Position numbers and translations under genes: made by a program. A stretch of DNA of 64,000 nt from GCA-2731375 sp964344935 (GTDB taxonomy: Bacteria > Pseudomonadota > Alphaproteobacteria > GCA-2731375). The stretch spans positions 504,282 through 568,281 of the forward strand of contig CAYFPL010000004.1 in the NCBI GenBank assembly GCA_964344935.1, read 5' to 3'. Below the pieces are notes generated by a model, which was not told the DNA's origin, did no database searches, and was given only the letters and a program-made list of their open reading frames with translations. Positions 50,492 to 58,785 of the stretch are shown here, piece by piece (the stretch's first letter is position 1; each line of letters starts with the position of its first letter).

Positions 50492-51516
50492 ACGCGCCAG
50501 CTAGCCCAACGGCCCTAAAGGCCAAGGATTTCGCATCCGACCAGGAAGTTCGCTGGTGCCCCGGCTGCGGCGACTATGCCATTCTGAAAGGGGTGCAGAA
50601 GGCCCTGGCCGATATCGGCACGGCGCCGGAAAATGTGGTCTTCATTTCAGGCATCGGCTGTTCCTCGCGTTTCCCTTATTACATGTCCACCTACGGCTTC
50701 CACACCATTCATGGCCGGGCTCCAGCATTCGCCACGGGCGTGAAGCTGGCCAACCCGGATCTGGATGTATGGCTGGTGACGGGTGATGGCGACGGTCTCT
50801 CGATCGGCGGCAACCATGTGCTTCATGCCCTGCGCCGCAACGTGAACATGCAGATCATGCTGTTCAATAACGAGATCTATGGCCTGACCAAGGGCCAATA
50901 TTCGCCGACCTCTCAGCAGGGCACGCGTTCACCTTCGACCCCGATGGGGTCCATCGATCGGCCGCTGTCGCCCTGTCAGTTCGCCTTGGGCGCAAATGCG
51001 ACCTTTGTTGCCCGCGCTGTCGATACGCAGCAGAAGCATATGCCGGGTATCCTGCAGCGGGCCCATGCTCATGAGGGCGCCTCGTTTGTGGAAATCTACA
51101 CGAACTGCATCGTTTACAACGACGGCGTTTTCGCCTCCTTTGCGGAGAAAACCACGGCGGCCGACGGTCAGTTGATCCTGGAACACGGCGAACCGATGAT
51201 CTTTGGCAAGGAGAGCGACAAGGGTATCCGTATGACGCCGGGTTCAATGGCGCTGGAAGTGGTACAGCTAGGCGTCGATGGTATTACCGAGGACGATCTT
51301 CTCCGCCACGACGAGACCAACCGGGTGCAGGCGGGTCTGCTGGCGGACATGCACAATCCGGAATTCCCGGTAGCTGTGGGTGTCCTCTATTGCGAGCCCG
51401 CACCCGCCTATGACTTAGCAGTGCATCAGCAGATAGAAACCGCACGTTCCGCCAATGGCGAGGCCGACATGAATGCATTGTTGCGTGGGGGCGCAACCTG
51501 GACCGTCGGGAGTTAG
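50488..51516 (+). CDS. korB: 2-oxoglutarate:ferredoxin oxidoreductase, beta subunit
   Basis: A 342-residue thiamine-diphosphate subunit. FeS-cluster cysteines are visible in WCPGCGDYAIL, GIGCSSRFPYYM and YTNCIVYND; the thiamine/Mg site is TGDGDGLSIGGNHVLHAL...FNNEIYGLTKGQYSPTS. It carries no extra ferredoxin domain, so an external ferredoxin takes the electrons. The ferredoxin/NADP reductase gene starts 42 bases downstream, suggesting electron transfer between reduced ferredoxin and NADP. ATGA overlap with korA. Confidence 0.94.
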   Translation: MNAPASPTALKAKDFASDQEVRWCPGCGDYAILKGVQKALADIGTAPENVVFISGIGCSSRFPYYMSTYGFHTIHGRAPAFATGVKLANPDLDVWLVTGDGDGLSIGGNHVLHALRRNVNMQIMLFNNEIYGLTKGQYSPTSQQGTRSPSTPMGSIDRPLSPCQFALGANATFVARAVDTQQKHMPGILQRAHAHEGASFVEIYTNCIVYNDGVFASFAEKTTAADGQLILEHGEPMIFGKESDKGIRMTPGSMALEVVQLGVDGITEDDLLRHDETNRVQAGLLADMHNPEFPVAVGVLYCEPAPAYDLAVHQQIETARSANGEADMNALLRGGATWTVGS

Positions 51517-51558
51517 TCGGGCGGTTAGCTAAACAAAAGAGTACGGGGGAGGCTGTCC

Positions 51559-52872
51559 ATGCCCATTCGCGTGGCTATCGTGGGCTCGGGCCCAAGCGGG
51601 TTCTATACGGCCGAGGCGCTGGCCAAATCGGATGCGGAATGCGAAATCGACATGATCGAACGGCTGCCCGCACCCCATGGGCTGATCCGCTATGGCGTTG
51701 CGCCTGACCACCAAACCACCAAAAACGTTTCGCGGAATTTCGACAAAACGGCGGCCCGCGACGAATTCCGCTACTACGGCAACGTGGAAATTGGACGGGA
51801 TGTCAGCCTGGATGAGCTGCGGGAGATGTATGACGCCGTGGTCTTGGCGATTGGCTCGCCCGAGGACAACAAGCTGGGAATTCCCGGCGAAGACAAACAG
51901 GGTGTCATCGGCTCGGCCGCGTTCGTCGGTTGGTATAACGGCCATCCGGATTTCGTGGAACTGGACCCCGACTTGAGCTCGGCTAATGTCTGCGTCATCG
52001 GCAACGGCAACGTTGCCATCGATATTGCCCGTTTGCTGGTCAAGACCCGGAACGAGCTTTCACCTTCAGATATTACCAACGATGCCCTGGATGCGTTGCA
52101 GAACTCTGCAGTGACGGATGTTTACATGTTGGGCCGCCGCGGGCCGGTGGAAGCCAAATTCACCAACGTGGAACTTCGCGAAATGGGCAAATTGGAGAAT
52201 TGCGTGCCGCAGATCGACGGCGCCGTCATACCGGATGGCGTGCCCGAGGACGAGGATATGTCCGATAGAGACCGGCGCCTGCGGGAACGCAACCTGGCGA
52301 CGTTGCGTGAATTCGTTCCGCGGCAGCCGGACGAGTTGGAAAAACGCGTGCATTTCCAGTTCTATGCCGCGCCGCGGGAGATTCTCGGCGGCGACAAGGT
52401 GGAAGGCATTCGCCTGGAACGCACGGAAGTTGTCGATGGCCGGGCCGTGGGTACGGGGGAATTTTTTGAGATAGAGACAAGCCTGGTGTTGCCGGCAGTG
52501 GGCTACCGTTCCTCGGGCCTGGAAGGCTTGCCATTCAACGACGATTGGGGTGTCGCCATTAGTGACGACGGTCGTGCGGGCGAGGGCTTGTACGTGGTCG
52601 GCTGGATCAAGCGTGGCCCCACCGGTGTCATCGGCACCAACCGGCCTGACGGCCAGGAGGCCGCACGCCAGATCCTGGAAGACATCCCCGAAGGCAGCAA
52701 GCCGGGCCGCGCGGCGCTGGAGGCGGCCTTGGCTGAGCGGAATGTCCAGGTCGTCACTTACGGTGACTGGCAAAAGCTGGATGGCCATGAGAAGGCCAAT
52801 GCCAGGGAAGGTGCGCCAAGGGAGAAAGAGATTACCGTCGCCGCCATGCTGGGGGTTATAGACGGCGCCTAA
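51559..52872 (+). CDS. Adrenodoxin reductase-type ferredoxin--NADP(+) reductase
   Basis: A 437-residue FAD/NADP enzyme of the adrenodoxin reductase/FprA type: VAIVGSGPSGFYTAEALAK (FAD site), PAPHGLIRYGVAPDHQTTKNV, VCVIGNGNVAIDIARLL (NADP site), VYMLGRRGPVEAKFTNVELREM, and the end YVVGWIKRGPTGVIGTNRPDG. It transfers electrons between NADP(H) and ferredoxin. Placed directly behind korAB, it probably balances the ferredoxin pool that KorAB reduces, and could supply ferredoxin to the reductase encoded at 56456. Start with GGGGGAGG upstream. Confidence 0.94.
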   Translation: MPIRVAIVGSGPSGFYTAEALAKSDAECEIDMIERLPAPHGLIRYGVAPDHQTTKNVSRNFDKTAARDEFRYYGNVEIGRDVSLDELREMYDAVVLAIGSPEDNKLGIPGEDKQGVIGSAAFVGWYNGHPDFVELDPDLSSANVCVIGNGNVAIDIARLLVKTRNELSPSDITNDALDALQNSAVTDVYMLGRRGPVEAKFTNVELREMGKLENCVPQIDGAVIPDGVPEDEDMSDRDRRLRERNLATLREFVPRQPDELEKRVHFQFYAAPREILGGDKVEGIRLERTEVVDGRAVGTGEFFEIETSLVLPAVGYRSSGLEGLPFNDDWGVAISDDGRAGEGLYVVGWIKRGPTGVIGTNRPDGQEAARQILEDIPEGSKPGRAALEAALAERNVQVVTYGDWQKLDGHEKANAREGAPREKEITVAAMLGVIDGA

Positions 52873-52893
52873 GGCCTTGCGTAGGCTATTGCC

Positions 52894-53721
52894 ATGGCAA
52901 GCTACCACCGACCCACGGAATTGATTGATGCTCTGGCCGCCTTGGCGGATGGGAACCTGACCGTCATCGCAGGGGCGACCGATTACTATCCAGCCCAGGT
53001 CGGCCGCCAGCATAACCACGATTACCTCGACCTGGGCGGTATCGAAGCGCTTTCGGGTATATCCGAAGATGATGAGTTTTGGCGTATTGGCGCCATGACA
53101 ACCTGGCGCGATCTGATGGATACCAATCTCCCCAGGGGATTCGACAGCCTCAAGCTTGCCGCCCGCCAGATCGGCGGAGCGCAGATCCAGAACACGGCCA
53201 CCATTGCCGGAAATCTCTGCAACGCTTCGCCTGCCGCTGACGGAGTACCGCCTCTCTTGTGCCTGGAGGCCCGCGTGGTTATCGAGGGACGGGATAGTGT
53301 CCGCGAGCTGCCGTTGGAAGATTTCATCCTTGGCAACCGGCGCACGGCGTTGGCACCGGGAGAGTTGCTGACCTCCATTCTGGTGCCGAAGTCTGTAGCG
53401 GATGGAGCCAGCGGTTTTTTAAAACTGGGCGCGCGCAGCTATTTGGTCATTTCCATTGTGATGGTTGCAGGTTTGGTAATCTTGGACCGCGCCGGCAATG
53501 TCGAAACAATCAATCTTTCCGTCGGAGCCTGTTCCGAAGTTGCCCAGCGGCTGCCAGATCTGGAACAGGAACTGATGGGACATCCGCTCTCGGCCGACAT
53601 CGTCCGGCAGGAACACTTCGCACACCTTTCACCGCTGGATGACCATCGTGGCACCGCCGCCTATCGTCTGGACGCGGCGTTGACCATGACCCGGCGCCTA
53701 CTTGGGGAATTAGCCTCATGA
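52894..53721 (+). CDS. Molybdenum hydroxylase FAD-binding subunit (CoxM-like)
   Basis: A 275-residue FAD-binding subunit of xanthine-dehydrogenase/CO-dehydrogenase type. FAD motifs are AGATDYYPAQVGRQ near residue 28 and TIAGNLCNASPAAD near residue 105; the C-terminal domain (VQRLPDLEQELMG region) is typical CoxM. It passes electrons from the FeS clusters of the partner to NAD or another acceptor. It overlaps the next gene by four bases (ATGA), fixing a two-subunit hydroxylase. The 21-base gap after the ferredoxin reductase suggests one long operon. Confidence 0.92.
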   Translation: MASYHRPTELIDALAALADGNLTVIAGATDYYPAQVGRQHNHDYLDLGGIEALSGISEDDEFWRIGAMTTWRDLMDTNLPRGFDSLKLAARQIGGAQIQNTATIAGNLCNASPAADGVPPLLCLEARVVIEGRDSVRELPLEDFILGNRRTALAPGELLTSILVPKSVADGASGFLKLGARSYLVISIVMVAGLVILDRAGNVETINLSVGACSEVAQRLPDLEQELMGHPLSADIVRQEHFAHLSPLDDHRGTAAYRLDAALTMTRRLLGELAS

Positions 53722-56459
53722 GCGAAAGCAGGGTCGGCATGCGGATATTCCTCAACGGCGCCTGGCGCGAGGCCGAACTGCGTCCCATGGCACGGCTATC
53801 GGAGACCCTGCGCGAGGATTTCGGCTTTACCGGCGTCAAGGTGGGCTGCGATGCGGGCGATTGCGGCGCCTGCACCGTTCTCTTGAATGGCCGACAGGTT
53901 TGCGCCTGTCTTGTGCCGACGGCGCGGGCAGATGGCGGACTTGTGATCAGCGCCGACGGCCTGATGGCAAATGGTTTCCTAAGCCGCGTCCAGGATGCTT
54001 TCCTGCGGCACGGCGCGGTGCAATGCGGCGCCTGTATTCCCGGCATGTTGGCCGCTGCTACGGATATCGCTGCAGCTTATGAAAATCCGACGCGTAAACA
54101 GGTTCAGGATGCCCTGGGCGGCGTGCTTTGCCGCTGCACCGGCTATCAGAATATTGTCGATGCGGTCATGGATGCGGGCCGTGACCCTATTGTGGCGCCA
54201 AAACACAATGGTGCCGCGGTAGGCGCACGCTTGCCACGCACGGATGTGATCGGGAAACTGGACGGCAGCGCCCTGTTCGGTGCCGATGGCATCCCGGCCG
54301 ATGCCCTGTGGCTGCGGGCGGTACGTTCACCCCATATGGCGGCACGGTTTCGGATCGGCAACCTGGCGCCCCTGTATGGACGCCATCCCGGACTGGTGAA
54401 AGTCCTGACGGCGGCAGATATTCCTGGCAACAAATGCTATGGCATCTATCCCGATCTCAAGGACCAGCCGGTTTTCGCCATAGATGAAATCCGTTTTCGC
54501 GGCGAGGCGATCCTGGCCCTGGTGGGCGAACGGGACGCGCTGGCGCAGATTTCGGACGATGAGATGCCCATCGAATACGAGGTCCTGGACCCGATCGTTG
54601 GCCTGGATGCCGCACTAGAAGATGAAGCCCGCCAATTGCATGCCGACCGACCAGGCAATATTCTCATTGCCGCCAATCTGCGCAAAGGCGACGGCAGTCT
54701 GGATGAGTGCGCCCATACGGCATCAGATCAATGGCAGACCTCGTATGTGGAACACGCCTATATCGAGCCCGAAGCAGGTTATGCCCGCCGCGTGGACGAC
54801 CGACTGGAAATCCATGTCACCACGCAAACCCCGTATATGGACCGGGACGAGGTCGCCCTGATCATGGATCTGCCACCCGATGGAGTGCGGATCGTACCGA
54901 CCGTTTGCGGCGGAGGATTCGGCGGCAAGCTGGACCAAAGCGTCCAGCCCATGTTGGCGCTTGCCGCCTGGGAACTGGGCCGGCCCGTGGCTTGTGTCTA
55001 TCACCGCCCCGAAAGCATGGTGGCGACCACAAAGCGCCATCCGGCGCGGGTGTCGGCAACCTTCGGCTGTGATCAGGACGGTAAACTGCAGGCCATGACG
55101 ATGACGGCGGATTTCGATACCGGCGCCTACGCGTCGTGGGGTCCCACAGTGGCGGGCCGGGTGCCGGTGCATGGCGGCGGCCCATACCATTGGCCTAATG
55201 CATCCGTGGATGCCCGGGCGGTATTTTCCAATGGGCCATCGTGTGGTGCCTTCCGCGGCTTCGGCGTCCCCCAGGTGGCTTTGGCGCATGAGGCACTGAT
55301 GGATGATTTGGCGGAACAGGTGGGCATAGATGCCCTCGAATTCCGTTATATGAATGCCCTGCGTGCCGGTGATCGTACCGCCACCGGGCAGTTGTTGGAG
55401 GCAAGCGCCGGACTGGATCAATGTCTGGATGCTCTGCGTCCCCAATGGCACCAAGCCCTGACGGATGTGGCGCGGCACAATGAAGGCGACCCGGTTGTCC
55501 GACAAGGCGTCGGCCTGGGCTGTATGTGGTATGGCTGTGGCAATACGGGCATGAGCAACCCTTCCGAGGTCAGGGTCACCCTGTCCGCCGATGGTCGCGT
55601 CACCCTTTATAATGGCGCCGTGGATATTGGACAGGGCAGCTATACTATCATGCGGCAGATCTGTGCCGATGCGTTGGGTCTATCGATAAGTGATATCGAA
55701 CAGGTTACCGGCGATACGGATCTGACGCCGGATGCGGGCAAGACCTCCGCCTCACGGCAGACCTATGTCACCGGCAAGGCGACGGAACTGGCGGCCGCCG
55801 ATCTACGCAAGAAGGTCCTACGCCTTGCCAATGCCGCTGATGATGCGCCAATCAGCCTGTCGGAAGGCCGCTTGTTGGTGGGTGAGGCGGAGGTTGCCCT
55901 CTCCCGACTATCGGCTGACAATGACGGCGTGGTTCTGGTGGGCGAGGGTGTTTTCGATCCCCCCGCGACGGCCCTGGACAGCCATGGCCAGGGGGAACCG
56001 TATGGCACCTATGCCTTTGCGGCACAGATGGCGGTTGTCGAGGTGGATATGGAGTTAGGCACGACAAAGGTCATGCGCATCGTCGCCGCGCACGATGTCG
56101 GCAAGGCGATCAACCCGACCTTGGTGGAAGGGCAAATCCATGGCGGCATTGCCCAGGGCCTTGGTCTGGCGTTGATGGAGGAGTATCTGCCGGGCAAAAC
56201 CGACAATCTGCACGACTATTTGATTCCTACCGTGGGTGATATGCCGGAAATAGAAGTCATCTTGGTGGAAGATCCCGATCCTAACGGTCCACAGGGGGCC
56301 AAAGGCGTCGGTGAACCGGGACTGGTGCCCACGGCACCAGCCATACTTGCGGCGATTAAGATGGCCACCGGCGTACGTATGCACAAGGTGCCGGCGACGC
56401 CCGATCGATTGCGCGCCGGAATTCTAGATCGCCAAGGAATAAGGGTGGCTGCACAATGA
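53718..56459 (+). CDS. Molybdenum hydroxylase, fused [2Fe-2S] and molybdopterin subunit
   Basis: A 913-residue fusion. Residues 1-160 are the small subunit with plant-type [2Fe-2S] Cys44, 49, 52 and 64 (CDAGDCGACTVLLNG) and the second cluster in QCGACIPGM...CRCTGYQN. From about residue 170 comes the molybdopterin subunit: TYVEHAYIEPEAGYARR-like segment, VCGGGFGGKLDQSVQP, ACVYHRPESM, and the catalytic Glu in AKGVGEPGLVPTAPA. These enzymes hydroxylate N-heterocycles or purines with water as oxygen source. Small and large subunits are usually separate genes. Overlap with the next gene (ATGA) links it to the 6-hydroxynicotinate reductase homologue. Substrate not determinable. Confidence 0.93.
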   Translation: MSESRVGMRIFLNGAWREAELRPMARLSETLREDFGFTGVKVGCDAGDCGACTVLLNGRQVCACLVPTARADGGLVISADGLMANGFLSRVQDAFLRHGAVQCGACIPGMLAAATDIAAAYENPTRKQVQDALGGVLCRCTGYQNIVDAVMDAGRDPIVAPKHNGAAVGARLPRTDVIGKLDGSALFGADGIPADALWLRAVRSPHMAARFRIGNLAPLYGRHPGLVKVLTAADIPGNKCYGIYPDLKDQPVFAIDEIRFRGEAILALVGERDALAQISDDEMPIEYEVLDPIVGLDAALEDEARQLHADRPGNILIAANLRKGDGSLDECAHTASDQWQTSYVEHAYIEPEAGYARRVDDRLEIHVTTQTPYMDRDEVALIMDLPPDGVRIVPTVCGGGFGGKLDQSVQPMLALAAWELGRPVACVYHRPESMVATTKRHPARVSATFGCDQDGKLQAMTMTADFDTGAYASWGPTVAGRVPVHGGGPYHWPNASVDARAVFSNGPSCGAFRGFGVPQVALAHEALMDDLAEQVGIDALEFRYMNALRAGDRTATGQLLEASAGLDQCLDALRPQWHQALTDVARHNEGDPVVRQGVGLGCMWYGCGNTGMSNPSEVRVTLSADGRVTLYNGAVDIGQGSYTIMRQICADALGLSISDIEQVTGDTDLTPDAGKTSASRQTYVTGKATELAAADLRKKVLRLANAADDAPISLSEGRLLVGEAEVALSRLSADNDGVVLVGEGVFDPPATALDSHGQGEPYGTYAFAAQMAVVEVDMELGTTKVMRIVAAHDVGKAINPTLVEGQIHGGIAQGLGLALMEEYLPGKTDNLHDYLIPTVGDMPEIEVILVEDPDPNGPQGAKGVGEPGLVPTAPAILAAIKMATGVRMHKVPATPDRLRAGILDRQGIRVAAQ

Positions 56460-57907
56460 GCGATTTGGTGCGCTGCGATGCTTGTCCCGTCCTCTGCCGT
56501 ATCCGTGAGGGCCGGGCTGGTGCCTGTGACCGTTATGCCAATCGCAATGGCGAACTGGTCCGCCTTGATCCGCTGTTGATCGCCCAGCGCACCGTGGATC
56601 GCGATGGCGATATGGTGCCCTTCCTTCAGGATTCGGCCGAATGGGACGGCAACCTGATCGCCGGGGCGGAAAGCTTTGTGACCGGTGTTGGCTCCACCAC
56701 CACCTACCCGGACTACAAACCGGCACCCTTTATTGTCGCGTCCAAGGCCGGCAGCGTCGACATGGTCACCGTGGTTTCCGAAGGTATCTTCAGCTATTGC
56801 GGCCTGAAGGTGAAGATCGATACCGACCGCTTCCTGGGCGATGAGCAACAGGCTGTGCGTTGCGAGGGCGAACAGGTGGGTCACGTCAGTACCGCCGAAT
56901 ACGGCAGCCAGATGCTGGCCCTGGGTGGTGTGCGCCATTTGACGGGTGGCAGCAAGAAGGAAGGCACCGTGACCTGTCAGATGATGCTGGATCTCTGCCA
57001 GGGCGCGGCGGTAGAATTGACCGTTGACGACGGTGCCAAGGTGGTGGTGCAGGCAGGCAAATCGCCGATTGTCGATGACGAGCAGGAAGTGCGTATGCGG
57101 GTCGGTTGCGGATCCGCCACCATCGGCATGTTCGCGCCGCAATGGCATGGTCTCGCGGACGAAGTAATCGTGGTGGATGACCATATTACCGGCGTCCTGA
57201 GCGAGCATCAGGCGGGCAAGTTCCTGGACATGCCCACCGCTGGTGTGCGGGTGCGGGGCCGTCGCTCCACCCCGGGCCGGTATTTCCAGGTGGCCGGCCA
57301 TGGTGACGGCTGGGGCGGCACGGACATTCATGATCCCCTGGCCATTATCGACCGGGTCGAGGACAAGAATGCCTGGCCTGGATTGCGTCTGTTGATGGTT
57401 TCCACCACGGGCGAAGATTCCGCTTTTTTCGTCCTGGATGAGGATTTGTCGCCGCAGGCGGCGGACATGCCTGCCGAACTGCAAGTGGTCGTCGACCGCA
57501 TTGCCGAGAATTGCGAGCCGGCCCTTTGCAGTGTCTTGTTCATGGCCGGGGCCGGCGGTTCCTTGCGTGCCGGCGTGACCCAGAACCCGGTCAGGCTGAC
57601 CCGTTCGGTGCGGGAACGCATCACCACGGTCAGTTGCGGCGGGGCGCCGGTCTATGTCTGGCCTGGCGGCGGCATTACCCTCATGGTGGATGTCACCCGC
57701 ATGCCGGCGGGCTCCTTTGGTTATGTCCCGACACCGGCGTTGGTGGCGCCGATCGAATTCACCTTGCCCTTGGCCGATTATGAACGGATGGGCGGCTATA
57801 TGGACGCGGTGCGGAACCTGGAAGATGTGCTTGCGGATAGCGATGCCAAGAGTTTGCCCTGGTGCGGCGAGAATCCTTGGCCCTTGGAAACGGGCGCGAA
57901 TACGTGA
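56456..57907 (+). CDS. hnr: 6-hydroxynicotinate reductase homologue
   Basis: A 483-residue protein similar to Hnr, the ferredoxin-dependent reductase that converts 6-hydroxynicotinate to 1,4,5,6-tetrahydro-6-oxonicotinate in Eubacterium barkeri. The N-terminus has four cysteines, Cys7, Cys10, Cys14 and Cys24 (CDACPVLCRIREG...CDRY), fit for an FeS cluster. VGSTTTYPDYKPAPFIVASK, IFSYCGLKVKID, VGCGSATIGMF and GRYFQVAGHGDGWGGTDIHDP follow. GSAT (219-222) loosely resembles a flavinylation site. Overlaps the hydroxylase upstream (ATGA) and the UPF0280 gene downstream (GTGA). Annotation of this family rests on few characterised members, so the true substrate may differ. Confidence 0.82.
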   Translation: MSDLVRCDACPVLCRIREGRAGACDRYANRNGELVRLDPLLIAQRTVDRDGDMVPFLQDSAEWDGNLIAGAESFVTGVGSTTTYPDYKPAPFIVASKAGSVDMVTVVSEGIFSYCGLKVKIDTDRFLGDEQQAVRCEGEQVGHVSTAEYGSQMLALGGVRHLTGGSKKEGTVTCQMMLDLCQGAAVELTVDDGAKVVVQAGKSPIVDDEQEVRMRVGCGSATIGMFAPQWHGLADEVIVVDDHITGVLSEHQAGKFLDMPTAGVRVRGRRSTPGRYFQVAGHGDGWGGTDIHDPLAIIDRVEDKNAWPGLRLLMVSTTGEDSAFFVLDEDLSPQAADMPAELQVVVDRIAENCEPALCSVLFMAGAGGSLRAGVTQNPVRLTRSVRERITTVSCGGAPVYVWPGGGITLMVDVTRMPAGSFGYVPTPALVAPIEFTLPLADYERMGGYMDAVRNLEDVLADSDAKSLPWCGENPWPLETGANT

Positions 57908-58785
57908 CGGGACCGGAACTGGAAAGCGGCCCCGACGGCCGGCTGCATTTGCGCCATGGACCCATCGAACTGATCGTTGAGATGTTCGGCGCCTCGGAAG
58001 AAGTTGAGCAGGCCTATCAACAGGCAGCGGATTTCTTTGACGGCTTGCTGGAAAGCCTGGTGGACGAACTGCCGCTTCTTCGCCGTCCCTTGGGCGCGGC
58101 CTACCCTATGTTTCGCGGCACCATCACCCGGGCGATGGCAAAGGCAGCCTGGCCCCATAGAGAGGAGTTTGTGACGCCCATGGCCGCCGTGGCCGGCGCC
58201 GTAGCAGATGGCGTATTGGCTGCGGCCATAGCGGATCGGAGTCTCGAGAAAGGCTACGTCAACAACGGCGGTGACATCGCCCTCTATCTTTCGCCTGGTG
58301 CCTGTCTGCAGGCTGGTATCGTCGCTGACATTACCACTGGCCATCTTTCCGGCCAGGTGGACATCAGCCACGAATTGTCGGTCCGGGGTATCGCCACCTC
58401 CGGCTGGCGGGGCCGCAGTCATTCCCTGGGCATTGCGGATGCGGTCACGGTGCTGGCGGATTGCGCCGCCCAAGCTGATGTCGCCGCCACGATCATTGCG
58501 AACCATGTCAATATCGATCATCCGGGCATAGAGCGCCTGCCGGCCGCCGAACTGGACCCCGATAGCGATTTGGGTGATTTGCTGGTCACCACCGCGGTGG
58601 CACCGTTGCCGGAAGGCGTGCGCCGCGCCGCCCTGCTCGCCGGCGTGAACAAGGCCAGGGGGCTATTGGCGCAAGGCGTTATCCAGGGAGCTTTTCTGAG
58701 CGTTGGCGATCAGGCGGCCAGCGTCGGCGGTCTTGCCCAGGAACTGTTGGGCAAGGAACATGGGGACGAGGGACAAAGGTTGTGA
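57904..58785 (+). CDS. UPF0280 (ApbE-like) family protein
   Basis: A 293-residue protein of the UPF0280 family, distantly related to ApbE flavin transferases. HGPIELIVEMFGA, FVTPMAAVAGAVADGVLAA, YVNNGGDIALYLSPG and SLGIADAVTVLADCAAQADVAATIIAN correspond to the ApbE core, in which GGDIA and the AD/D pocket bind flavin and metal. The GTG at 57904 overlaps the preceding TGA and is preferred to the upstream ATG at 57862. Tight linkage to hnr, whose protein is a flavoprotein with covalent flavin in Eubacterium, suggests it may attach flavin to that partner; this is inference. Overlaps hyuA by GTGA. Confidence 0.87.
   Translation: MTGPELESGPDGRLHLRHGPIELIVEMFGASEEVEQAYQQAADFFDGLLESLVDELPLLRRPLGAAYPMFRGTITRAMAKAAWPHREEFVTPMAAVAGAVADGVLAAAIADRSLEKGYVNNGGDIALYLSPGACLQAGIVADITTGHLSGQVDISHELSVRGIATSGWRGRSHSLGIADAVTVLADCAAQADVAATIIANHVNIDHPGIERLPAAELDPDSDLGDLLVTTAVAPLPEGVRRAALLAGVNKARGLLAQGVIQGAFLSVGDQAASVGGLAQELLGKEHGDEGQRL

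Noticed and set aside
54723..55505. 260-residue minus-strand frame
   Set aside because: Antisense to the molybdopterin subunit; no family resemblance.
56216..57484. 422-residue minus-strand frame
   Set aside because: Runs opposite the Mo-hydroxylase end and the hnr homologue; no domain, no ribosome site.
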